This document shows positions 12,052 through 23,249 of a DNA stretch of 64,000 nt, one piece after another. Under the pieces are notes generated by a model, which was given only the letters and a program-made list of their open reading frames with translations, made no database searches and had not been told where the DNA came from. A program made the translations under genes and the position numbers. Each line of letters opens with the position of its first letter. Position 1 is the first letter of the stretch. Source of the DNA: Amia ocellicauda (lineage: Eukaryota > Chordata > Actinopteri > Amiiformes > Amiidae); assembly GCF_036373705.1 (NCBI RefSeq), contig NC_089858.1, positions 34,966,249-35,030,248 of the forward strand, in the 5' to 3' direction.

Positions 12052-12105
12052 ATTTATACTGGACAGATGCCCTTTGATGAACCCTGCCATCAACGCCTCT
12101 TTGAA
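12052..12105 (-). promoter_or_regulatory. nodal: Predicted nodal core promoter: TATA box plus two TCF/LEF-like sites
   Basis: On the minus strand TATAAAT is read at 12058-12052, about 185 bases upstream of the nodal start codon. Just upstream, on the plus strand, lie CTTTGAT at 12072-12078 and CTTTGAA at 12099-12105, both fitting the TCF/LEF consensus. A transcription start near 12025 would be expected. Beta-catenin/TCF input to nodal-related genes is known from fish and frogs; use here is inferred. Confidence 0.5.
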
Positions 12106-13743
12106 GTCCACCAAAGCCCCCCCCCACTCACCCCCACCCCAGCTCCCTTGAAGAAGAAATTCAAACTTACCAAGTTCATTGTCTGAAAGAACAAACCCTT
12201 TCTTTCTTATTCATAAGCAGAGGTGCAGTGATCTTTTGTATCATTGGTGCAAATTGGGGAAAGCTTTGATAAATCATAAAACAAACAAGTCAAAAGACCA
12301 GAGGGGACCAGGCCCGATTGACCAGACAGATTGAGACAGACAGCCAGGGCAGCAGCACTATCCCTGTAACATCTGCGTATCCAATCTTTACATACAAACC
12401 CGTTTCCGATTTGTTTTTATTGTCGGGAAGAAAACCAATTGCAAAACAAGGACAACACCACAAATACCCAAAGATTAAAACATGGTGATGACAATGCGTT
12501 CACACAGGGATACGAAATTAAATAATATAACAAGGTGGGTGTTATGTTAACGCAACACTTAGGAGAAAATAGGTTTGTTGTTAGAGGGGCGAAACATGTC
12601 CAAATTAGAGCAGCAAAATAGTTTCCAGCTTTTAGTGCATTGGCCACAAAAGTTGAATGGCTCCCCATGTGTATACACTGTAACCCATATTAGTGTGATA
12701 TAGGTTAAAATAAATATGTAATGCTAGATTCTGTTTAGCAACTTCAATGGTCTTAAACACATTTAAAAACGGCAATCTACATTCAAGTTTTATAGGAATC
12801 AATTCCAATTCCAGATAAAAGTTCAGATCATGAGCTGGAGTGTTTGCACAGAATGGACAGGGCGAGCTCGTACTGGCTGGTATTGCGGAGGTCGGAAAGG
12901 CGCTTAGTGTCAGAAAGGGTTAACCCTGTCCCTCTGTAGAATTAATAACCAAACACATTGTCCCTTTACCGCCACAATCATGTGTCCTAACAGACCACCT
13001 ACCGCAGTGAAGGCCATTAAAGAGATCTAATAGAGCATCTATGAAAGAGAGTGGCATTAAAACGATCTAATAAGCCATCTATGGCATGTAGGAGTCACCT
13101 TTGATACACAACTTCTCTTAATTGTACAATTTGTCTGGACAATGGACGCGAGGACTGGACACACTACAAAGCGGAGGGGGGGCTTTGATGTCCCCAGATA
13201 TCAAACAGCTGGATACAGATCACAGACACACAGGAGGGGAAATTAACATACCATGCAGCGGCTTTCAAACACCAAGTGAACTGAAGGATCCTTCAAACGA
13301 AGGCATGTCAAGATGGGATGAGGCTATTATAATAGTAATGAAAACAATGTTCAGAGTTATGGAGTTCAACACTGCCATCTGGCACAATATATATATATAG
13401 TTTAATTACGAGTCATTTGTGCAGGTATGCGTCGCTGGTTTACGCATTATAGGATTGACTACCACCACCACCAGCCCGTTTAAAATGTGGGATTGCAATT
13501 GAAATAAGATGTTTCTCCCGTCCTGATCATTTAGGCTACATGGTGCATCCCTACAGAATGAACCGTATTGAAATGGGTTCAAACACCCACATTATGCAGA
13601 AACATACAAACCATATGCTGATTTTGAAAAATGTATTTGCTGAACGCCTTAAAAAAAAAAAAATGAAAATGTCGCATGTAATCAACATAAGTAAAAACGT
13701 AGGCATATACACATACACACACATACACATACATATATAGGAA

Positions 13744-14044
13744 ATTGATTATGCTCTAATGGAAGAACCACTCAAGGAAAAGATGGACAGCGGCTGCGGT
13801 CTATAAACAGTGCGCAATCATGGATGTCATAAAAACACTCAATGTATTAGAGATCAATATGATGCCGACACGTTTCGACCTCATCTTCCGCAGAGCATCG
13901 TTATCATGTCATGTCATGAGGAAGATGATTAAGTCGAAACGTATCATCATATTGTTCTCTAATAAATTAAGTGTTTTTATAGACTGTTTATAGACAAGAG
14001 CCGCTGTCCATCTTGTGCTTCCTGTCCTTTAGAGGATAATCAAT
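13744..14044. mobile_element. Foldback (MITE-like) inverted-repeat element
   Basis: The left arm (about 13744-13890) and right arm (about 13919-14044) are imperfect reverse complements around a short loop. Matching blocks include AGATGGACAGCGGCT against AGCCGCTGTCCATCT, TCTATAAACAGT against ACTGTTTATAGA, AATATGATG against CATCATATT, and CGTTTCGAC against GTCGAAACG. The outer edges TTGATTATGCTCTAA and TTAGAGGATAATCAA also pair. No open frame is present. Structure suggests a non-autonomous DNA transposon; the family was not identified. Confidence 0.65.
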
Positions 14045-14655
14045 GTCCTCTACTCTCCCTGGAACAAGGCACACCGCATTTAAAACTTTATTAATACTGT
14101 TGTAGCGCCAGCAACTTTATAACTTAAGTATATAACTACACACATAACCACGTCATAGTGGTACAGTCGGAGTGATCCTCTGCCCCTGCCCTATACTTGG
14201 GTGGTGGAGGTGGGACCCCATAACATGTAAAGTTATTTGGGTGTCTAGATAAGGACGTGTAATAATTGTTAATAAGAAGTCAATATTTTAAAGCAAGTGC
14301 AACTGATATTATGTGCGCTGGATTAAAAGACATGCTTAATTTATTTTATACGGACACCAAGTAAGCGAATATTAGTTGTAAACAGCTGTCCAAGATTTAA
14401 CTTAAAATGAATTAGTAAACATCTCTCTTAACATATGACTACGCATACACTCCAAACAATAAAAACATGCTACACACACGTGTACACTGGGTTCCTTACC
14501 ACATGCTTAATTGGGCTCATACTTTTTAGAGAAATATGAAAGGAGCGCAAAACAAAGGGTAAAATCTCCCTGTGATCTCGCACAATGTCTGTGTGAAGCA
14601 GCTCCTTCAGTGTCTTTATATCTGTCCACTAGTCGATCCTCAGCTCACAGAGATC

Positions 14656-14705
14656 ACAGGTGTAGAGTCTGAGCCCTTTGAAGATCAATGGTCTCACTCA
14701 CACCT
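14656..14705. promoter_or_regulatory. Possible distal cluster of T-box, TCF and SMAD half-sites upstream of nodal
   Basis: Within 50 bases the plus strand has AGGTGT (14658-14663), GTCTG (about 14667-14671), CTTTGAA (14676-14682) and TCACACCT (14698-14705, the reverse of AGGTGTGA). These half-sites are short and could occur by chance, so this is a weak call resting on their clustering and their place about 2.6 kb upstream of nodal. Confidence 0.2.
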
Positions 14706-15844
14706 GTACTGAACATTTTGTTATCTTGGTGCATTTAAGATTATATATATATCCTCATTACCACTTCATGCTTCTCAGTCATGAAAGACTTATTGAAATG
14801 ATTATGGAAGTTGTCTTAATTTTGAATGAGACTGAATGATAAAAGAGTTAATGGTTAACCTCAGTCTGACATGTTTTCTGTAGTGCTAATGAATCACTCT
14901 GTGGCCTGGGAGAGCTTGATCTTGAAACGGCCCTGTTCCGCCCTCTTGTGGTTGAATAGATGCATTGCATCACATTGCACTGTGTAAGTGAGTCTGCTGG
15001 AATCAGGTGCTTTAAAGGAGTGCTGGATAGATAAAGCAACAATGTAACACGTACTTTTTATAAGAAGTTCACGTATTTAAATCAGAAACATCGGACACAA
15101 GTCAAATAAACCTCTCTTCTATTAAGTAAAAATAAAGAAAATAAACTTAAGAAAGTACTGCCGAAGTTACCTGTGAATATAAATAGCCTCTGTACCACAT
15201 GAACTGTATTTAACATTTAAAACGACCACATAATAAGATAACAGGGAAAACATGCACATGACATGAACAAATGCAAACATACATGCCTTACTGTAACGTG
15301 TAAGAGGGAACTGTAAGCGTCTTGCCAGTGTATCGCAGTCAGCAGTAAGGATCCCACAGTCCGCAAACATGCACTACCACATATAACTTCAACACACAAA
15401 CACACATGTGCACACATGTTGTCTAACTAACACACACGTCCACTGCAGACTCATTCCGAGATGTATTTTTGAACTCGTTCATTAGTTTTAAACGTCAGAG
15501 CCCAGGTCGTTCATCTTCACACATAAGCTTTAGTTTTATTATGAATTATATTTCATTCGTTATTTGTATTTTTATAATTATGAATATTCCGATTCACGGG
15601 AAACACGCAAAGTGACAATAATTAATAGGTTATTATTACAAGAAAGAGATGTGTTTGGTATGGTTCTGTTGTTGTAAAAAGTGGCACAAATCGACACAAA
15701 CGAATGAGATGTAATTAATTATTGGGGGGAGCTCCGTAGCCTGCACTACAAACAGGGCCAAGAAACACTACAGTGGTGAATTCATTGTTGATGGTACAAG
15801 CTATAGCGAAGAACTCCTAAAACAGTCCATCACAAAAAACAAAC

Positions 15845-16494
15845 CATTAAAAAAAAACATTTTATTACAGCAGATCCACCGGTCAGTAACACTGAATGGC
15901 AGTAACTTCTAAGAAAGGATACTCGAGCCCTGTGCTCCTGTACTTTAGTTCCCCTCAGTAACAGGGATCCCCCGAGTCCGGACGAGGTCTTCAGAGCAGG
16001 GATCTTGTGCGTCTCACTCAAAGACAGACAAGGCGCATAAGAGAGTTCACATGAAAAGGCCAGGCCCCCCCGCCGCGCAGGGACTCACACATGGGAGGGT
16101 CGGGGCCAGTGCGTTTCCCCAGCGGGCGCCGGGCTGCCAAACCGCCTCCTCTCTCTGTCTCTGTGGAGGAGCTTCTCTGCATTATCAGAGCGTTTAGAGT
16201 TGGACCTAAATCGTCCGGCTGGGGGGGGTCGACTTCAACCCGGATCACGCGTTTCTGATCAGGGCTGGAGGAGAAAAGCAGTTGATCGAGCGGGGGGAGC
16301 CCACAGCATGACCCGGTACTTCATCTCAGCACAGGGGAAAGACAACAAATAATAATAATAACAATAAAATAAATAAATGTCTCGCAGGAAATGCACTGAA
16401 TTCAGCAGACTGAATGGTCCCAGTGCTTGGACATAAAACATAAAAAAAACTCCCAGAATCCACAAACTGGTCCATGTGGGCGTGTGTTTCAGGA
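15845..16494 (-). other. dguok: Probable 3' UTR of the deoxynucleoside kinase gene
   Basis: On the minus strand AATAAA is read at 15866-15861, about 630 nt after the stop codon at 16495-16497. No coding potential was recognised in between. Confidence 0.5.
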
Positions 16495-19400
16495 TCACAA
16501 TCCTCCGAAGAAGGCCTTGACCTGCAGAACAGAAGGCAGAGCTGTTCAACAGGCCCTCGACAGCGGCACACGCACAGCTTCATTCCCATTGCCATGTTAT
16601 ACTCATTGGAGGTCAGTGTTAAGGAGTAATGTGTTTAAAGCCATAGCTACGCCAGTTATAAAATCAATTGATCAAAAAATACTCTGCATACCTGGTCCAG
16701 CAGTCTGTCCTGAACCACCTTGTTCTCCTCAAACTCCTCACTGACATCCAGGACCAGGACTGGGGTTTTCTTCAGGTGCTCAAAGTGCAGCCTGGAGGAG
16801 GAGAGGGTTACACTGTCTCTTAATATGAAAATCATATGTCCAGAACAATATAAACATGAACATGCTCTCCCACTCCCACTCCCACAGACACTCTGGTTCA
16901 ATACTGGAGGTGCACACACACACACACACAGGTACACAAAGAGAGACAGAGATGGACAGAGGGACGGGGAGAGAGACAGAAGGATGGACAGACAAGCTAA
17001 GAGACAGGGGGACAGACTGACAGTGGGGCCCCGTGGACGATCCAGCTCCTGTACTGGGTGCACAGAGGGACAGACGGAGGGACTCACTGTGTGGTCCTGT
17101 GCAGGAGCCAGTTCTCGTGCTGGGTGTGTAGTCTCTTCAGGTACCCCAGCTGGACGCCCTTCTCCTCGTCCCGCGCCCGGCGCCCCAGCCTCTCCAGACA
17201 CTTCTGACAAGGGAAACACTGTCATTGGCTCTGACTCTCACTGTCCCCCTCACCATGTGTCTGTGGCTCTGGCGTCCCTGTGTCCTCGTGTCCCTATACG
17301 TGCCCGTGTGTGTCTGTGGCTCTGGCAGTACCTCTGGTTGGGCTCTGAGGTAGATGATGCCGTCCAGTTGGATCCTGGGGCCAAACTGTTTCACCAGAAA
17401 GCTGTGCCAGTCCTGGTAGATGGTCCACTCCGTGTCGTCGATGCAGCCCAGCTCAAACATGTTCATGGCAAACACATACCTGGGAGAGACAGGGAGGCGG
17501 GACGGAAAGAGAGCATTAGGGAGAAGAACCCAGAGAGCAAGCGCGCGATCAAGGGGTCAAGAGGAAAGGAGAGAAGGAGAGACAGCCAGTGAAACACGGA
17601 AGCGGCGCTGCAGTACCTGTCGCTGTAGACGGACCTCTCAAAAATCAGAACGGGCCGCTCCAGCCCCAGCAGGCGCTCGGGGGCGGGGGACAGCTGGGCC
17701 TTAATGCGGCCCATACAGGAGAAGGTCTGGAACGTGTAGGACCAGCGCTGGGGCTCCTGGTACATCAGCTGCAGCAGGTTACTGCTCGTCTGCTGGGAGG
17801 ACGCCTCACCCTGAAGAGAGGAGGGGTGGTTAGAATCACCCTGATGACACCGAGGGAGGGAGAGGGACAGAGTTGTTACAGAGTGAGAGACAGACAGGCA
17901 GTCAGACCACAGAAAGAGGGAAACAGAAACAGAGAGAGAGAGAGGTCTGCTATATATACTGGGCACTGAGTACAGACAGACCACAGAAAGAGGGAAGTAG
18001 ATAGTGTGAGAGAGAGAGAGAGAGAGGTTAGATACTCACACAGACAAAAATCAGATACACGCTGACTGTCGAGAAACAAAAACCTGAGACCCAGGGACAG
18101 AGACACAGACAGGACTCACTCACACGGACAACAGGAACATCTATCTGAAATTCTGAGGAGATGCAATTATTATTATGACATTTTTATCCAAAGCGCACAT
18201 CACGTGGTTTGACAATGCCTGACACCATGTGTTAGATGTGCAACACAACAAGGGTAGCAAACATTGCTATACAAATTGATCCACTCATGTCAGACAACAT
18301 AATTGAGGTGTAAGTGAAGTCTACAGTCCTCTAACGGGTGTGACCTAAATCCCACATAAACTCCATCTGACCCTTTGCTGGGCGTCTCTGCACATCTACG
18401 CCAAATAAAGGAACCAGTTCCCCACAGCCAGCCTGATGGACTACAGAGCAGAGGCGCCCCCTACTGGTCAACAGGGTCCCGGCAGCACACCCGTGGGTCT
18501 CTAACTCTCACCTCTGTCTGGATGTTCTGCCACTTGGAGACGGGCTCTGTGATGACCTCCCACTGCCGCTCCGCCTGCTGGAGCAGTCGGGCAAAGGTGG
18601 ACTTCCCTGCCGCTGCAGCCACACGCAAGACAGAGACACCCAGTACAGAGGGACACACAAGATAGAGACATACACAGGACAGAGGAACAAACCAGGACAG
18701 AGAGAAGAAACAGGACAGAGGCACCCAGCACAGAGGCACACACAGGACAGAGACACACACAGGACAGAGGAACAAACCAGGACAGAGAGAAGAAACAGGA
18801 CAGAGGCACACACAGGACAGAGACACACACAAGACAGAGACACCCAGCACAGAGGCACACACAAGACAGAGACACCCAGCACAGAGGGACACACAGGACA
18901 GAGACACCCAGTACAGAGACACACACAGGACAGAGACACACACAAGACAGAGACACCCAGTACAGAGGGACACAAACCAGGACAGAGACACCCAGCACAG
19001 AGACACACCAGGACAGAGAGACACACAAGACAGAAACACATGCAGCACAGAGGGACACACAGGACATAAACACCCAGCACAGAGACACACACATGACAGA
19101 GACACACACAAGACAGAAACACATGCAGCACAGAGGGACACATCAGGACAGAGACACACACAAGACAGAGACACCCAGTACAGAGGGACACAAACCAGGA
19201 CAGAGACACCCAGCACAGAGGGACACACAGGACAGAGACACACACAGGACAGAGGAACAAACCAGGACAGAGAGAAGAAACAGGACAGAGACACCCAGCA
19301 CAGAGACACACACAGGACAGAGGGACACACCAGGACAGAGAGACACACAAGACAGAAACACATGCAGCACAGAGGGACACACAGGACAGAGACACACACA

Positions 19401-21143
19401 AGACAGAGACACCCAGCACAGAGGGACACACAGGACAGAGACACACACAAGACAGAGACACCCAGTACAGAGGGACACAAACCAGGACAGAGACACCCAG
19501 CACAGAGACACACCAGGACAGAGAGACACACAAGACAGAAACACATGCAGCACAGAGGGACACACAGGACAGAGACACCCAGCACAGAGACACACACATG
19601 ACAGAGACACACACAAGACAGAAACACATGCAGCACAGAGGGACACATCAGGACAGAGACACACACAAGACAGAGACACCCAGTACAGAGGGACACAAAC
19701 CAGGACAGAGACACCCAGCACAGAGGGACACACAGGACAGAGACACACACAGGACAGAGGAACAAACCAGGACAGAGAGAAGAAACAGGACAGAGACACC
19801 CAGCACAGAGACACACACAGGACAGAGGGACACACCAGGACAGAGAGACACACAAGACAGAAACACATGCAGCACAGAGGGACACACAGGACAGAGACAC
19901 ACACAAGACAGAGACACCCAGCACAGAGGGACACACAGGACAGAGACACACACAGGACAGAGGAACAAACCAGGACAGAGAGAAGAAACAGGACAGAGAC
20001 ACCCAGCACAGAGGCACACACAGGACAGAGACACACACAAGACAGAGACACCCAGTACAGAGGGACACAAACCAGGACAGAGACACCCAGCACAGAGACA
20101 CACCAGGACAGAGAGACACACAAGACAGAAACACATGCAGCACAGAGGGACACACAGGACAGAGACACCCAGCACAGAGACACACACATGACAGAGACAC
20201 ACACAAGACAGAAACACATGCAGCACAGAGGGACACATCAGGACAGAGACACACACAAGACAGAGACACCCAGTACAGAGGGACACAAACCAGGACAGAG
20301 ACACCCAGCACAGAGGGACACACAGGACAGAGACACACACAGGACAGAGGAACAAACCAGGACAGAGAGAAGAAACAGGACAGAGACACCCAGCACAGAG
20401 ACACACACAGGACAGAGGGACACACCAGGACAGAGAGACACACAAGACAGAAACACATGCAGCACAGAGGGACACACAGGACAGAGACACACACAAGACA
20501 GAGACACCCAGCACAGAGGGACACACAGGACAGAGACACACACAGGACAGAGGAACAAACCAGGACAGAGAGAAGAAACAGGACAGAGACACCCAGCACA
20601 GAGGCACACACAGGACAGAGACACACACAAGACAGAGACACCCAGTACAGAGGGACACAAACCAGGACAGAGACACCCAGCACAGAGGCACACACAGGAC
20701 AGAGACACACACAAGACAGAGACACCCAGTACAGAGGGACACAAACCAGGACAGAGACACCCAGCACAGAGACACACACAGGACAGAGGGACACACCAGG
20801 ACAGAGAGACACACAAGACAGAAACACATGCAGCACAGAGGGACACACAGGACAGAGACACACACAAGACAGAGACACCCAGTACAGAGGGACACAACAG
20901 GACAGAGACAGACGCACAGGACAGGGAATTATTAATAAACAATAATTGGATTCATACATATTGCGTCTTAAAAGTCAACAACTCAAGCAGCTCTGCATAA
21001 CAACAGGCCGATAAGACTATTACTAATTTACCGATATTGCCTTCAATGGAAACCCGTTTGATCCGATGCCCGGGCCCCGGCCGGTCAGTGTCCGAGGGCG
21101 CGGAGGAGGAGCAGCGGCGCTGGGGTGGCTGCGCGTCGGTCAT
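16495..21143 (-). CDS. dguok: Deoxynucleoside kinase of the DGUOK/DCK family
   Basis: The enzyme phosphorylates deoxynucleosides in dNTP salvage. Seven exons join in frame: 21032-21143, 18512-18612, 17617-17810, 17332-17479, 17088-17203, 16692-16791 and 16495-16521, giving 265 residues from the ATG at 21143. Visible motifs are the P-loop GNIAAGKST (about 35-43, split across exons 1 and 2), [28 protein letters not shown], the catalytic [24 protein letters not shown], the LID-like RRARDEEKG and [16 protein letters not shown]. The core is closer to mitochondrial DGUOK than to DCK, and MOB1A/MTHFD2/SLC4A5 neighbours match human DGUOK at 2p13. The N-terminus from [11 protein letters not shown] looks DCK-like, however. 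An in-frame upstream ATG at 21335 would add 64 residues rich in Arg and poor in acids, a possible mitochondrial presequence. A DCK2-type paralogue is the main alternative. Confidence 0.92.
18626..20925. repeat. 2.3 kb minisatellite in intron 1 of the kinase gene
   Basis: The intron is filled with variant units of about 15-18 bp such as CAGGACAGAGACACACA, CAAGACAGAGACACCC and AGCACAGAGGGACACA. They form a higher-order pattern: the marker string ACATGACAGAGAC recurs near 19092, 19597 and 20187, so super-repeats of roughly 0.5-0.6 kb are tandem. Stop codons are rare in several frames, producing long spurious open frames on both strands. It begins about 15 bp upstream of the acceptor of exon 2. 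Confidence 0.95.
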
Positions 21144-21600
21144 GCCGGCTCTGTGCCAGTCGAAGCTGCGGCCGCGCCACAGACTGCGGGGAGACGCGGC
21201 ACAGCGCGGGTGTAGTGTGCCGGGGTCGGAAGCGATGCCCCCGTGGGAAACTCCGGAAAACAGTGAAGCGGTTTTATTCGCCAATAACGTGTGTGTGACA
21301 GGAGCACACTTACGCCGACAGAGCCAGGAAATCATGTTTCTGTAGCGACGGATCAAGTGAACAAGAAACTAAGATCAGTGATGTATGTTAATCTGATGTA
21401 GATTATGGAGGCATGGAGGGGGCAAATAAAAGAAACGTTCAATACATACATACATAAACAGCTGTACAAATTGCACAAACACGTTCAGAGCAGCACCTGG
21501 CCAGCGCCGCCCCGGATGTTGTTGTCGCGATTGACTTCCGGGTCAGACCGCCGAGCCGCGACCTTCCTGCTCTTCGTCATGGAAAGCAAAACTCAAAAAC
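21144..21600 (-). promoter_or_regulatory. dguok: CpG-rich promoter region of the kinase gene
   Basis: CpG density is high from about 21050 to 21570, in contrast to the AT-rich flanks. An ETS-type site reads ACTTCCGGGT at 21534-21543. There is no clear TATA box. On the plus strand an ATG at about 21580 opens a short frame ending at a strong splice donor (CTGGTAAGT near 21680), so the promoter may be bidirectional. Confidence 0.5.
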
Positions 21601-21699
21601 GTGTTTATTATATCCGTGCTGTAGAGCTAGTGCAATTTAAACCGCGAGTATTAATAGCCAGCGGTGGTTATAACCGTTACTGGTAAGTTTCGAAAAACA

Positions 21700-23061
21700 C
21701 AAACTGTTTCAATTAAATGAACAACACACGATTAAGCACTATTGTTATAATAAGAAAGATCTATATATAGAACGGCAAACCGACCCCTCAATTAAGATAC
21801 ATTCTTCTGTGGATCCTTTCAATCCTAACAAAACAAATAATCCTAAAACCATCCCTACCCTGATCTGTATCCCTAATGACATCTCACCAGCATCTGTGTC
21901 TCCCTTTCACTAGGAAATCTCTTGAGTCTCTCAACTATGCATACACATTAAACTTAAAGAAACAAAGACATTAAAATCATAATAAATTTACAGTCATTCA
22001 GCACTATTGCTCAGCTCTATTGTAACCGGAACTTAAAAAGGCTTTGAGTTAGGGCAAACCCAGCGAGGTCTAGGCCTACAGATTTTAAATTGTACTACTT
22101 ATTGATTGATCTATAACAACATGAGCAAAACTCATGTATAAAGTGTGAAAGGTGACGTGCATCACAATGTGCACTGGCTGCCAGCTTCTCCAAGCGTCTA
22201 GTTCGAGACAATCCAACTTCATAACAGGGCACCAAACACCTTGAACTGTCACAGAAATTAAGAAATTCATATGCATTTACATATATATTTGACAATTCAA
22301 TTTTTACATGTATTAGCAAAACAAAATGCGGAAGTTGAGCTCAGTGGTTCTTCAACATTCAGAGCCATTTCTCAAGTCCCTCAACGGCCTCCTCTCCTGT
22401 CCAACATTCCTCACCGCCCTGCCGAATACACACAGCTCTGTTAGTGCCGTCTGAGCTGTAAAGAGCCTCAAAGCACCGTATTGACTCAAGAGTTGCGTTT
22501 CTGCATCCGAAATGTGTTCAGTCCCTTTTTCACATGAAAAGCAAATAAGTCACACCATTGGAATGACTGTTTACACTAGAGGATTTGTTCCTGGCCCATG
22601 GTGTACAATAGCTGTAAGTATTACAGGACAGAGACAGAGAGGGGGAAGGGATCCAGCAGCCGAAGAACATAAAAACTGAGATCTGTACCAGTTCACTTCT
22701 GCTTTATTCCAAAAGCTCTGATCCACATGACACACCATCAGGATGAGAGATTTAATTCCTCCCCCCAATGGCAGGTTACTGTGGTCTTTCCTAAACTGTA
22801 CTTCACATTTGAGCAAAACTCTCTCTCTCTCTCAGCTCCTCGGCTGTGGTGTCATGCTTCTGGTCCCATGACAGATGTGTCAAGTCAGCAGATAGAATTT
22901 CTCGTTTGCAAACTCCAATAAAATGCCAAAGCAGGATGTCACGCTTTCCGCAAGAACTGCAGGCCCTACAGTGCGGCCGGATATGGACACTACGTCTCAG
23001 AAAACAAAGATCGCATGCAGGGAAATTAAATCCTTAATATCAGTCAGTGCTGCCGCCCCCC

Positions 23062-23110
<49 letters not shown>

Positions 23111-23249
23111 GCACACTCGCACACATTGTACTTGGGATCTGCACTGGAATTAAACCGGTCTGTGGTGGTGAAAAACACGCATGTCTGAATAAAGAACAAC
23201 CCAAACATGACACGGAATCCAAAACACAAAAACATGCAAAGAATGTTTT
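21700..23249. other. Intergenic region between the kinase promoter and the mob1a 3' end
   Basis: AT-rich sequence with a CA microsatellite (23064-23108). No exon was recognised. Confidence 0.45.
23064..23108. repeat. CA microsatellite
   Basis: About 22 uninterrupted CA units preceded by a C tract. Confidence 0.95.

Larger units (their letters stand above)
12128..15844. other. Intergenic region upstream of nodal
   Basis: Between the nodal promoter and the 3' end of the kinase gene I see no exon. The stretch contains the inverted-repeat element at 13744-14044, a cluster of possible T-box/TCF/SMAD sites at 14656-14705, a short AC tract near 13710-13735 and otherwise AT-rich DNA. It is the natural place for distal nodal enhancers. 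Confidence 0.5.

Noticed and set aside
16720-17592. Plus-strand open frame of 290 codons
   Set aside because: It runs antisense across several kinase exons and introns and shows no family resemblance.
18626-20925. Repeat array that might be taken for a CRISPR locus
   Set aside because: Units are contiguous and degenerate with no unique spacers, and the setting is an intron of a vertebrate gene.
18461-21000. Very long open frames on both strands (832 codons minus, 635 codons plus)
   Set aside because: They are by-products of the minisatellite, whose units rarely contain stops. The proteins are monotonous repeats without any domain, and the array lies in an intron.
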